Assembly: GCF_000002235.5 (NCBI RefSeq)
Contig: NW_022145597.1
Coordinates: 28,288,423 to 28,352,422, forward strand
Source of the DNA: Strongylocentrotus purpuratus
Lineage: Eukaryota; Echinodermata; Echinoidea; Camarodonta; Strongylocentrotidae
Direction of reading: 5' to 3'
DNA: 64,000 bases
This document shows, piece by piece, positions 22,101-31,678 of the stretch. The position numbers were made by a program, and so were the translations under genes. Each line of letters starts with the position of its first letter. Positions within the stretch are counted from its first letter, which is position 1. The notes beneath the pieces are model-generated. The model saw nothing but the letters and a program-made list of their open reading frames with translations, did not search any database and had not been told where the DNA came from.

Positions 22101-23804
22101 CTCTCTTCTCCCCCCTAAAATCGGTGGGGGGGGGGGGGGTGATGGGGGGGATGCCATACAGTATATCAAAGATGTTCTCCCCCAACCTACCCCTCACTCA
22201 CTTTCCATATCATCCATCCTGGCTATGCCAATGATTATCAGGTCATTTATAATTACTCATCCTCCGATCTGTACGTGCCAAGCATTGTGTGTTATGACAG
22301 TGATAACAGTATGCAGACCGATGACCTCTTTGTGGACGTCAGCTGTTTCTACATGTATAAGGCCTGTTTTCATCAGCTCAAATTTGCCAAATGTTTTAAA
22401 CTCGGGATATTGTCCCGAAGCTCGAAATTGCATTTTCATCAGACCGATATGCTCATCAAAAACTCGCTCGGGCGAGCATAAGTTAGCCTGCTATTCGGGA
22501 AATAGCAGGATATTTTGGAAATAAGACCAAGATTTCTTGGGATATTTTCTCAACCAAATATCCCGCTAATTGCATCTGCGGGCTGATGAAAATGAAAATT
22601 AACTGACTAATTTGCGAGCAGGACAGTTGAGATAGCGGATTATTTTGCAAACTTTAGCTGATGAAGACATGTCTTATCTGGCATTTATTTTGATGGGGGC
22701 AGTCAATGCTGGAGTTCTATTCCCTCATTTACAATTATTCATCAACCTGTCATTTTTGTGCCAGATGAAGAAAGGTATCGGTAGATGGAATGAATACAAA
22801 TGGGGTGATAGCACTACAGACCATTTACAATGTGGAATGTTTCTTTTTACTCATGTACACATCTCTCATACTTCACATAGATCTATGTTGACCTGTGTCT
22901 TATTCTCTTGTTGAACTGGAGAAAGAGATGTTGCTTTGCCATTCAGTTGTAATTAGAATATGTTATAAAAACGGAAAACATTTTTTCTGTATCCACTATT
23001 CTTTTTGATTGTATTTTGTAATGATCATGTCCAGGACCCAATGCAAACAGATAGGGGTCCCTTAATTTAAACTCTAAAGTCTGCACCCTCATAATTTCAT
23101 ATATATGTTGAACAGGCCCTCATGCATTCATGCACATACATGTACATGTAGACCCTAAGAATAGTAGTACGTATAACCTACATCGTAGGGAAAAAAATGT
23201 GTGTGCAGCCATGTTATATCATACATATGCATATGAGGATAGTAGCTCTTTCATTCATTAATTGTTTCCTTTTGTCTTATTCTATTTAGGTTCAACAGCT
23301 CTTGTAGCCTTGATAACAGACTCGGATGTGATCGTCGCAAACGTCGGAGATTCTCGTGGTGTTATGTGCGACGGATCCGGCAAAACTGTCCCTCTTTCCT
23401 ACGACCACAAACCCCACCATCCCCAGGAGCGCAAACGCATCAAGAAAGCTGGAGGTTTTATCGCTTTCAACGGCGTCTGGCGCGTTGCAGGAATCCTCGC
23501 CACCTCCCGTGCCATCGGAGACTACCCGCTCAAGGATCACAAGTTTGTGGTCGCCGACCCCGACATCTTGTCCTTTGACCTCGATGAACACAATCCCCAG
23601 TTCCTGATCCTTGCCACCGATGGATTGTGGGATACCTTTACCAACGAAGAAGCCGTCCAGTATATCAAAGAGCGATTAGGGGAGCCACATTTTGGTGCCA
23701 AAAGCCTCGTCCTTCAAGCGTTCTACCGGGGTTCCATGGATAATATAACAGTAATGGTGGTGAATCTGAGTAGACATCGTTCAAATTCAACTCATGTGCA
23801 ATAG
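11176..23804 (+). CDS. PPM1L: Protein phosphatase 1L (PP2C family), complete three-exon gene
   Basis: Coding exons 11176-11622, 15112-15280 and 23290-23804 join in phase to a 376-residue protein (human about 360). It aligns with vertebrate PPM1L from the first residue: MTL.L..R..R, a hydrophobic anchor at about 20-36, then YVFHRD. PP2C motifs are intact: RRPGMEDRF (118-125), DGHGG (144-148), VGDSRG (224-229), SRAIGDYPL (278-286), ATDGLWD (314-320) and DNITVMVV (356-363), including the metal-binding aspartates. The family consists of Mn/Mg-dependent Ser/Thr phosphatases; vertebrate PPM1L sits in the ER membrane and acts on the ceramide transporter CERT and stress-kinase signalling. That role here is inferred. 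A linker at about 50-100, rich in Gly, Ser and His, is longer than in vertebrates. Start chosen by homology and the in-frame TAG at 11146. AATAAA at 24338 and 24459 are candidate polyadenylation signals. Confidence 0.95.
12828..13110. repeat. (GATAAT)n-type microsatellite
   Basis: A long imperfect array of GAT and AAT units within PPM1L intron 1. All frames are artificially open (poly Asn/Asp or Ile/Met), so the open frames here are discarded. Confidence 0.9.
14136..14172. repeat. Palindromic ACATGTAC cluster
   Basis: A tight run of overlapping TACATGTA units that includes the perfect palindrome ACATGTACAGT/ACTGTACATGT. The same 8-mer is scattered throughout the window. Confidence 0.75.
14348..14638. 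mobile_element. Non-autonomous inverted-repeat element with poly-C ends and 8 bp target duplication
   Basis: The element at 14356-14630 (275 bp) begins CCCGG followed by a C-run and CACTC, and ends with the matching inverted sequence (GAGTG, a G-run, CGGG). It is flanked on both sides by the identical octamer ATAGTAAC (14348-14355 and 14631-14638), as expected for 8 bp target-site duplications of hAT- or P-type transposases. Inside, a segment starting AAAGAAAAAGATCT is duplicated in tandem, each copy ending in a G-run and GGTGCTG. No coding capacity. A relative of its body and right end lies at 54501-54676. Confidence 0.7.
15112..15280 (+). CDS. PPM1L: PPM1L coding exon 2
   Basis: Residues 150-205 and the first base of codon 206. 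Acceptor TTTTCCAG|TTTGCA, donor GGCAG|GTAAGT, phase 1. The encoded FAAEFTEKLL and ILAVDEKFL blocks correspond to vertebrate TAAEYVKSRL and ILSIDREML. Confidence 0.93.
15657..15797. mobile_element. Possible small inverted-repeat element
   Basis: The ends AGTCACAA and TTGTGGCT are weakly inverted, and the inside has repeated GTTCGTACG motifs in both orientations. The ends are short and no target duplication is visible, so this is tentative. Confidence 0.3.
15881..16182. repeat. (AAT)n then (ATG)n microsatellite
   Basis: About 300 bp of ATG/GTG trinucleotide units preceded by an AAT run. The + frame reads as poly-Met/Val and is not a gene. Confidence 0.95.
17283..17752. mobile_element. Inverted-repeat element with CTGTAA target duplication
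   Basis: The 14 bp terminal inverted repeat CAGACCTGCCAACC begins at 17289 and its exact complement ends at 17746. The hexamer CTGTAA abuts both ends (17283-17288 and 17747-17752), a likely target-site duplication. The interior is low-complexity A/T-rich and non-coding, so the element is non-autonomous. The superfamily cannot be assigned. Confidence 0.65.
18740..19010 (+). repeat. Imperfect tandem repeat
   Basis: Four imperfect copies of a unit beginning near AAAGTATGTATTTACAA and containing GCAAAGTCGAAACACAT (starts near 18746, 18818, 18868 and 18957). One copy includes an inverted piece, CTTCGACTTTG. Lies in PPM1L intron 2. Confidence 0.65.
19587..20074. mobile_element. Inverted-repeat element with internal GTGTGTGGAC repeats
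   Basis: Left end CCGTGTTCACACACAACA and right end TTTTGTGTGTGGACACGG are inverted copies. Inside, GTGTGTGGAC recurs at about 19684, 19804, 19982 and 20060, alternating with TATAACGAAACG motifs in both orientations, suggesting nested or compound copies of one small element. No open frame. Confidence 0.5.
21563..21990. mobile_element. TTAA-flanked non-autonomous element inside a perfect inverted repeat
   Basis: The core element (21604-21969) has inverted ends AGGTAAAGACCAGT and is bounded by TTAA on both sides (21600-21603 and 21970-21973), the target duplication typical of piggyBac- and Kolobok-type transposases. Left of it lies a 16 bp palindrome TATAAGAGCTCTTATA (21584-21599), itself between TTAA copies. 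The whole is enclosed by a perfect 21 bp inverted repeat, TTGCTTACCCCTCCCCC plus TTAA, at 21563-21583 and 21970-21990. No coding capacity. Confidence 0.65.
22362..22675. mobile_element. Short inverted-repeat element (MITE)
   Basis: Left end TTTTCATCAGCTCAAATTTGC (21 bp with first T) and right end GCAAACTTTAGCTGATGAAG are inverted copies with few mismatches. The motif CATCAGC/GCTGATG also recurs inside. No coding capacity; the target duplication is not clear. Confidence 0.55.
23290..23804 (+). CDS. PPM1L: PPM1L coding exon 3 (last)
   Basis: Completes codon 206 and encodes residues 207-376 to a TAG at 23802-23804. Acceptor TATTTAG|GTTCAACAG. It carries GDSRG, the SRAIGDYPL flap segment, ATDGLWD and DNITVMVV, the C-terminal half of the catalytic core. 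This exon is clearly more GC-rich than its surroundings. Confidence 0.95.
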
Positions 23805-24667
23805 CCTGTCCAGAATGTGTTTTTCTCTGTTGCTTCTGAGTTTGATTAATTAAATTATTTGTGATTTTATTTCATTCCTTTGTTGCGTATAAATGCTTTT
23901 TGATTTTCTTGACTGTCTACGACTTAAAAAAAATACTAATCATGAAGATAATATGCTTTGATCGATTTTGTATTTATCATGGATATTAAAGTGTACCTGT
24001 ACTTTTTACACATTGATTTGAAAACATCAAACTGTACATGATGCCATTCATAAAGTTTCTTTATCTTCCAACAATATTTAATGACTTGATTACATGGTAG
24101 TGTGCATCAGCTACCCCACAAATATACAAATTCAGCAAAATAAGTACCATATGGTAGAGCCTGAACTGCTGTGTAAAATGTTCAACATATGTTCAACTAA
24201 CAAACACACAAAAAAGAGGAAAATCATCTGCTAATTAGTTTTGTGAAAGCATACATGTATATGATTTCATCACATCTATAAACCTGAGCACTGTTGAAAA
24301 AATACTGTTAATGAAAGGAATGCGATTAGTATCAGAAAATAAAAGGAATATGTAACTTTTATCAGGGATACATGAGTTTTCATGCAATTTGCATGCATGG
24401 GTACTTATTTGGAAACAAACAAGACAATGATCGAGTCATCAGAAAAAATGCAATACAGAATAAAGAAAGAAACGGTTTTCTATCAACCCGAGTCTCTTTT
24501 TAGGTGCTTCAGAAACTATATACATGTATGATCTCTAGTGGGAGCATTCTGGTATACTGATGAAGGTTCTTGAGTCATACAGCAGGCTCCTGTTTCAGTC
24601 CTCACTCATTGGGGTACATACAGTCATACATCCTTCGAAAAAAGTCACCCACATTTCCCCTCCAGAC
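23805..24667 (+). other. Probable PPM1L 3' UTR and flank
   Basis: AT-rich with AATAAA at 24338-24343 and 24459-24464, either of which could end the transcript. No other gene was seen. Confidence 0.4.
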
Positions 24668-24984
24668 CCAGGGGGATATTTCACAAAGGTCCTAAGTTGA
24701 ACTTATTTTTAAGTTGGACTTAATAATTATGGAAAGCCGTTCGCATCTTTGAAAATGTTTTGTAAAAGTTATGTTAAAAGGCATAAAATGTTGATTCAAA
24801 TCATTCATATTTTCCATTATCAAGGAGATTTCATGTTCTTGATGTGGAATTTAATATCGGTACCGGTACTTGAATTTTTGCTTTTGAATATATTTTATTT
24901 TAAGGCTACAAATAGCTCTCCATAATGTTTAAGTCCATCTTAGAGTTAAATCCGACTTAAGATCTTTGTGAAACAACCCCCTGG
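24668..24984. mobile_element. Inverted-repeat element, CCAGGGGG ends
   Basis: Left end CCAGGGGGATATTTCACAAA and right end TTTGTGAAACAACCCCCTGG form inverted repeats that extend inward (CCTAAGT against ACTTAAG). About 317 bp, non-coding. The end design resembles the elements at 41946-42242 and 58381-58520. Confidence 0.6.
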
Positions 24985-25079
24985 TGAATAAAGAGGTACC
25001 TGGCATTGCAGGGGTAATGATGATTACAGAGCTTGCAGGAAGAGCAGTATCAATACTGATGTGACTACCCTGGGTAAAT

Positions 25080-25640
25080 AACATCAATTTAGTTAACAGA
25101 AAATCCAACCTGAACAGATATCTGCTCCAAAAGAAAGCAGAACAAAATCAGATTTGCAGACCAGTGAAAGTTTGAATGAAATCAGACAAAAAATAAGAAC
25201 GTTGGAATTTTTAAAAATTATAATTATCATCAGACTTGGTGAATGTTTGAATAAAATCAGACAAAAAAAAGAGAGAATACTATAAGTGCAGAACAACTTT
25301 CCCATTGGTTTCAACACACAAAGTGACTATTAAAAATGTAAATTTTTCTAAATGTATGACTCACTGGAGAGTCTTTTCTTTTTTAAATAGAGGACCTGCA
25401 TGTATAATGATATGCTTTCCATATTTTATATTGAGTAGTACCCCAAATGAGAAGGCCCTCTGACCAAATTTCCAATTTGAGATTCGTATAGATCTAGATT
25501 TAATGACCACATATTTTATATACCGGTATTCATAACTTCCTTATTATTGGTCTGATTTATTTCAAACTTTTGATGTTCTGTTTCTCTTTTTTCTCTGCTT
25601 TCATATAAATGAACTTATTATGGACGTTTGATTGCTCTGT
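25080..25640. mobile_element. Diverged copy of the 39.2 kb TTAA element
   Basis: Blocks such as TAGAGGACCT, CCAATTTGAGATTCG, CATAACTTCCTTA and GTTCTGTTTCT occur in the same order as in the element at 39224-39770. The terminal repeats are eroded, so this is an older or truncated copy. Confidence 0.55.
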
Positions 25641-28238
25641 AGGCCTATCTATCATTATTGTTATAATTGTTGTTATTATTATTATTCTTGTCGTCATCAT
25701 CATCATCATCACTACTCTGGCTTTACCTGTGAATTCAAACCTATTTGGGTGATTGAGAATTTCAGTACTTCACAAAGCGCATAGAGAATTTATTACTATG
25801 CGCTATATAAAAATGACTTTATTATTTTGTATTATCTCTCTTACCAGAATCAGTCTACATGTTTCAATTTTTCAAAATGCTCAAGGCACTGAGAGTGTTC
25901 TTGAAAAAAATTCAACTATTCATGTACTCTAATTAACCGGAGCATAATATTGGTAAGGACTCTTGAGTCGTACAAGAGATTCTGGCTTCAATAGAAACAA
26001 TTGAATAGAAACAATTTCTTTTATAGTAAGATCTGAGTGACTATTCCTTTTCACACACGAACCAAAGAAAGGCATGTGTAATAGGCTAGCATTGATATGC
26101 TGTTGTTTCTGAGTAGGTGAAACATGTTCCTTGTACTCCATTTTCCAACATAAATTCTATGAAGTGGACTTTCTGTATCCTACCCAAAAAATGTAAATTA
26201 TGTGTAGCTCACAACCTAAGATCATAGTCCGATCCAGCATACTAAATTTTATAAATCCTTACTACATGTATGTACATGTAGCTTGATCCACTCGCTTTTT
26301 ATGTATCTGATAAATCTGTGATTAAAGTTTTGGCACCATCCTTTAGAGGCTGTTGTTTGTTTCCGGCATTGCAACATATTGCAATACTCATGTTTGTACT
26401 CCAATATTTCAGAAATTTATGAACTTCAATCAATATTTGTTTAAAACATGTTTCCATTGCTGCACATAATGCAATACTCCTTTTCATACTCAAATATATT
26501 GGAAAAATTATGAACTTAAACCAATAGTCTTTTCTATCAGACCTCTTTACAGATCTGACATACTTTTTTGTTTTAGTTTGATTCATGTCTGGCTCTGTAG
26601 AAGAACTTCGCTGTGGCAAGTTTGGACCAGTATGTGTTCCAGAGTACATGTACAGGCAGTACAGCACTATTCTTCTGGAAAAGATAGATTAGATTCCTAC
26701 CATTTTGTTTTCACGAAAGAGTAAAGAATTGGTTGCAATTTATTATTTTTCATTAATTAACTGATGTTTTTTTTAGAGCATGTCTTCATCACTTATGAGT
26801 CATTCCATGTATTTCCTTTTCATATGTTGTGTAATTTGACTTTAATTTTATTATATATTCCAAATTCAAATATGATATTTCTTGAATAGTCCTCAGAGAC
26901 ATGATGATATTTGAAAAATTCGTTTTTTATATTTTGCCATTAGATACTGATAGTGGTACTTGTGATGATATTTTTAGTCATACATATTAAGCCGCTGTAG
27001 GTGTATCGGTTGAAGGCTGACAATGATGGCGCTATTCGTACAAAACTTAGCTGATCAGCAACAATGATGCATGCACAAAGTGACTCTCGGTTATCGATAT
27101 AGAGGCACCAGATATTGACTGAGCTAGAGGGGAATAGCAGAATTTCCCTCTTTACTTCTATTTTATTTTTGTTAATTGTTATGTTTGTGTTTTTGTTGTT
27201 GTAAATGTACTTTGTTTCTATTTTCATGTACTGTTATCGTATGTCGTGATTGTGTGATGTTTCCAAAAGTAATGTTAATTTTTAATGCCATATGGTCGTG
27301 TAATCATACACAGCACATAGACTTGCCTACTGAAGCAATCTTTTAGGAAAGACTTATTATTAGATGGGCTATTACAATTTAATTCCATAAACTTTATTCC
27401 TTATCATTTGCAGAAATACTGATACTTCTAGGAATTATAATCTTTCATACTGTATTCAATCATATTAATCATGTAACATTCAGTTTATCAATGGATGGAA
27501 ACTCCAGTCCAAAAACTCTTCTGTATGTGTTTGTCTTGAACCTTGCCTCTATAAATGTCCAGATTAATGAAAAACAAATTGTGAAGTAGGCTTGATATGT
27601 ATTAAAATACAGCTAACAAAATAGTAGGAATTACTGTGCTGATGTTTCTTGCCCCAATACATATATTTAGCTGTCATCTCAGTAGATGGTGTGCCTCAAG
27701 GTGCCATACTGGGTACACTCTATTTTACTTCAGAGGGATATGACATGTACATTGTGTATAAGCACAAGAGCGAATCTAATGTCACTGCGTAATCTATATT
27801 GCTTTGCCTCACATTACAGACTAGATGTAAAGTAAATAAGAAAATACTTATCATAGGTATTGAAATCTTTTGATTGGCAACATATTGTCATATGCAATCT
27901 AATATGCTCAAAGAAATTGCAAATTTTCTGCATTATTAAAGAAGTCTTACATGCCCTTGCTAGCTGTTAATGTAAGCCTGCAAAGTGCTTTATTGAGAGA
28001 ATGATGTTTGATCCACTGTCCGTGATAATGAGCTGAAATAAAAACCTGATTAAATCTAAATCAAATCTATTTGTTTCTCAGGGGTCTTTAATGTATAAAG
28101 ACAATGTATACACAGATATGTTCTTGACATGTACTCATTAGGAACATTTACATCTACGACTGTATGTAAGATAGCAGTAATATTGAACATATACTATTAC
28201 ACATTTCTTGTTACCGACTGATATATAAAGGGTCTGCT

Positions 28239-28304
28239 GAGAGCCAAAAGGGCATTAACTCTATGTAAAAGTATCTCAACTACCGTAATGACTTTTTGGC
28301 TCTC
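28239..28304. repeat. Hairpin repeat, copy 1
   Basis: GAGAGCCAAAAGGGCATTA pairs with TAATGACTTTTTGGCTCTC with two or so mismatches around a loop of about 28 bp. Related in sequence to the hairpin at 28556-28613. Confidence 0.55.
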
Positions 28305-28555
28305 ACAAGATGATTTTATGTTGTTGTTATTACAGGATACACTACATATGTCATGTTTGTCAGTGAAGAATTTTCAAGGAGAGTTTGTTGTATGTAGATT
28401 CTTATAGCAATCATTGGCTCTTTGTATACTTGCATGTATGGGATCTATTTACATATATAACCAATTGATTATTCCAACTCAAAATACCACCGAAAACTGC
28501 TTTCACTTGCCTAGACTTTAAAACAAACAACAAAAAATCTTTTCATCAACTGCTC

Positions 28556-28613
28556 GGAGCCAGAAGGGACATTAACTCTGCAAAATGACATGAGTTAACA
28601 CCTTTCTGGCTCC
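28556..28613. repeat. Hairpin repeat, copy 2
   Basis: GGAGCCAGAAGGGACATTAA pairs with TTAACACCTTTCTGGCTCC (one bulge, two mismatches) and the stem continues through CTC/GAG around a loop of about 13 bp. A precursor-like size of 58 bp, but it shares its stem with copy 1, so a small dispersed inverted repeat is more likely than a microRNA. Confidence 0.55.
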
Positions 28614-30988
28614 AGAGAGAGGTTATGTCTTTCCTCATTTTCTCATCAACTATTTGACCCTACTATCATGTAAACACTGCACATTTAGACAGTTTTAAGT
28701 AATGCACACTTATTTTAAACACATATTATGTCATGCTTGGCTAATAGTATTCTTTTCTAATCTAGAGAACAAGATTTTTGATAATTTTCTACATCTCAAG
28801 ACTATGTAGTGATGTTTAGTTCTACACTGATCAGGGTGGATTCTAAAAAAAAATTTAAAAAAAATTATTTGTTGGTACTTTCAAATCCAGTTTCCATTTT
28901 CCACGTTTGTGCCTGAATGACACCATATACCAAAAATACAAACCTCTTTCTTTTCAATGAATGTATTTGTACATATACCAATTCATGTTTTGTTGGTAGA
29001 AATATGACTAGTCTGTGTTAAATGTGATATTTTTTTTTATAAAACAAACTTTGGTTGAGTATGTTGAAATTGGTACATTACGAGGTTCAATTTGATATTT
29101 TGTAAGTATGATTAATCTCTGAGAAAATGTAATGTCTAAATAATATTATTATGACAACCTCTGTCTCTGTGTAAACATATGTTCCTGTATAGTGCTTCTC
29201 TTTTAATAAGATTTTGGTACATACTTGTACATATATAAACACTGTAAAGTTTCTGTCTACCTGTACATTGAAACCTGAGTCCCAATAATTCAGCTTTTAG
29301 AAGTAGTAACAGCAGGGACCTGGTAAGAGGTCGTTACTATGTAGAAACAGTTCAACATGTATATGACCTTTGACATAGTTGGATCTAGGGTTAGAAGGGC
29401 ATTATGTAGCTCTAACCCGTTTCTTAAAAAATGTAAGATTTTGAAGAAGAAAAAAATCAGTGCTACACCACTACCCAGTTCTGTATGTCTTTAGGTGTAT
29501 GTATGATTATGTGCAGATATGAAGATTCAAAAAATCTTTTACGACGTGTACCATGGTAATGACATATTCTTGTATCATAAAAGTTCAAAGATGATACATT
29601 GTATCTGCAGAAATTTTGAAGAGAATTTTTCAGGAATGATATTAACCACCGCTTCTTGTCAAAACAATAGATTATATTTTATTCTCATTAATCATGAAAT
29701 ATAGAGGAAATTTGATAAATTGTACCACAGCAGTATTAGGACAAATTATTATTGTAATTTATTGAAACACATTTTCAAACAAGTTATGGGACTGGATACT
29801 GCCCCTCTTTATATTATGAGAATGAAAAAATGTGTCAATATTATATTCACCAACATGTTCTCTGTTATAGGCAGGAAACCCTTACTATAAACAAAATGAA
29901 AATGAGCTTCAATATTTGAAAATGCTTTTTAAATGTTTAAAATTTTGAGAAAAAACTTCTCAAATCTGTGAGTATCTTTTCATATCAGTTGCTCTTCAAA
30001 ATTGTTGACATCTTTCAGACTCTTAAGAGGTAGATAAACAAAATTTATGAAGAAAGTAATTCTTTTTGTATTTGATCTGCTTGCACTTAATTTATTTTTG
30101 GGTAGAATGGTCTCATTTTAAATAACTTAGAATTTTAAGTCTTAACATTCTTAGCTATTTGTAGGCACTAAACTAGAAATATTCATCTGTTCAATTTTGG
30201 TTAGGAACCTCCTTTCCAGAATTTTTCACACAGAGTAATATTGTCTTTAGTTAATAATTTATGATTGGAATTTTTGGAATTAGTCAATTATTTCATCTCA
30301 GTATGCCAGTTCTCTGTTATAACCAGAAAATAGAGTACTTGATTTGCAGTATCAAAATATGTGGGCACAATCCCCACCAGTATTATTCTCAATGTCATGT
30401 TTTGAAAAAAATAACAAATTAACCTTCAAAATTTTGATCAAATTTGAATTAAACCTGGCTGCATATATATATATATCTAGAATATTCATTCTGTGATGTA
30501 CATGTAATAAAGAGAGGAACTTTTGAGATTTTGATTCATAAATGAATGAAATTAACATGAGTAACAATAATAAAAAGGAACAAATCAAAAGAATTATTTC
30601 ACTTTTGTTGTAGTCATTGAAATGTATTAATCTGATGTTGATATATTATGGGCCAAAGTTTTTGAAATGGTATTGTGAAGTGCAGGAGTGTTATTTTTCT
30701 AGTATCTAATTTGTAGTTACAATGTTTATTACTTAGCTCTTTCTTTCCTTTATAAAATTAATGTCACTATTATCAATATTACTATTTATGTGTTTGCGTG
30801 TGTTTGTGTGCGTGTGTGGGGGGGGGGGGGGGAGGGGGATGGAGGGCGTGTAGTTTCCAGTACTGAACATAAAACATTGATTGTGTGTAGACTGTAGAGG
30901 GATTATAAAAACATTAAAAAATAATTTTCACTCTAAAATAATTGTGAGGGGCAAGATGACATTCATCATTCAAATGATACATTAATTA

Positions 30989-31133
30989 GCAGAGATGCCA
31001 GTTTTCAGGCAATAGCCTGACTTCAGGCCCTTGCGAGTTATTTTCAGACAATAGTTGGGCTTTTTTGGGGTACAAAATAGCTCATTTTAGGTGATTTTCA
31101 GGCCCTCTGATCAATTCTAACTGGCATCCCTGC
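30989..31133. mobile_element. 145 bp inverted-repeat element (MITE)
   Basis: Ends GCAGAGATGCCAGTT and AACTGGCATCCCTGC are inverted with one mismatch. ATTA occurs next to both ends. CAGRG at the tip fits the loose YARNG start of hAT transposons, but an 8 bp duplication is not clean. Non-coding. Confidence 0.55.
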
Positions 31134-31423
31134 ATTAGAGTGATTGCACCATAATTTTGGTCAATCGGTGTTTTAATTAGATTTCAGAGCAACCTCTATT
31201 GTTTGATTAGTTCCAATGGCTACATGGACTGAAAGGTTAAGAAAATATTGATTCTGTCAGGACCTGTACTAATTACAATGTTCCCTCAACATATCTTGTT
31301 TTTTTGTATTTGTTTATTTATAACACATCTTTAAAAAGAAGGGTAGCCCAATCAGCAAACAGATACTGGTTTTCGTTGAGGCCCTTCATGACACAAACAA
31401 GTATATACATTTCATCAACATAT

Positions 31424-31678
31424 CAAAATATAAATAAATATAGAAAATTACAAAATTCGATTTTAACAAACAAAAAATTGCAAACCAGGTTATAAATAAG
31501 GATTTGATTATAAAGAATAACGAAATGAGTAAAATGTATATGATACAAATATAAAAATATAAATAAATATAGAAAGTTACAAAATACGATTTTAACAAAC
31601 AAAAAATGGAAACCAGGTTATAAAAAAGGATTTGAACATAGAGAATAACGAAATGAGTAAAATGTATATGTTTTGTTC
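31424..31678 (+). repeat. Two-copy tandem repeat, about 128 bp period
   Basis: Two consecutive units share the blocks TATAAATAAATATAGAAA, CGATTTTAACAAACAAAAAA, AACCAGGTTATAAA and GAATAACGAAATGAGTAAAA with scattered differences. Confidence 0.75.

Larger units (their letters stand above)
15281..23289 (+). other. PPM1L: PPM1L intron 2
   Basis: An 8.0 kb GT-AG intron (donor GTAAGT, acceptor TCTATTTAG) packed with repeats: an ATG/GGT microsatellite, several inverted-repeat elements and many poly-G tracts. No alternative exon could be supported. Confidence 0.85.
25641..30988. other. Gene-free desert
   Basis: About 5.3 kb of AT-rich sequence without a supportable exon. It contains a short ATT/ATC microsatellite with an AAGCGC...GCGCTATATAAA motif (25670-25806), a tail-like motif also seen at 48160, 59935 and 61170, and two related hairpins at 28.2 and 28.6 kb. 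Confidence 0.45.

Noticed and set aside
22645-22914. + strand frame of 89 codons in PPM1L intron 2
   Set aside because: Overlaps the right end of an inverted-repeat element and lacks donor/acceptor consistency with PPM1L exons.
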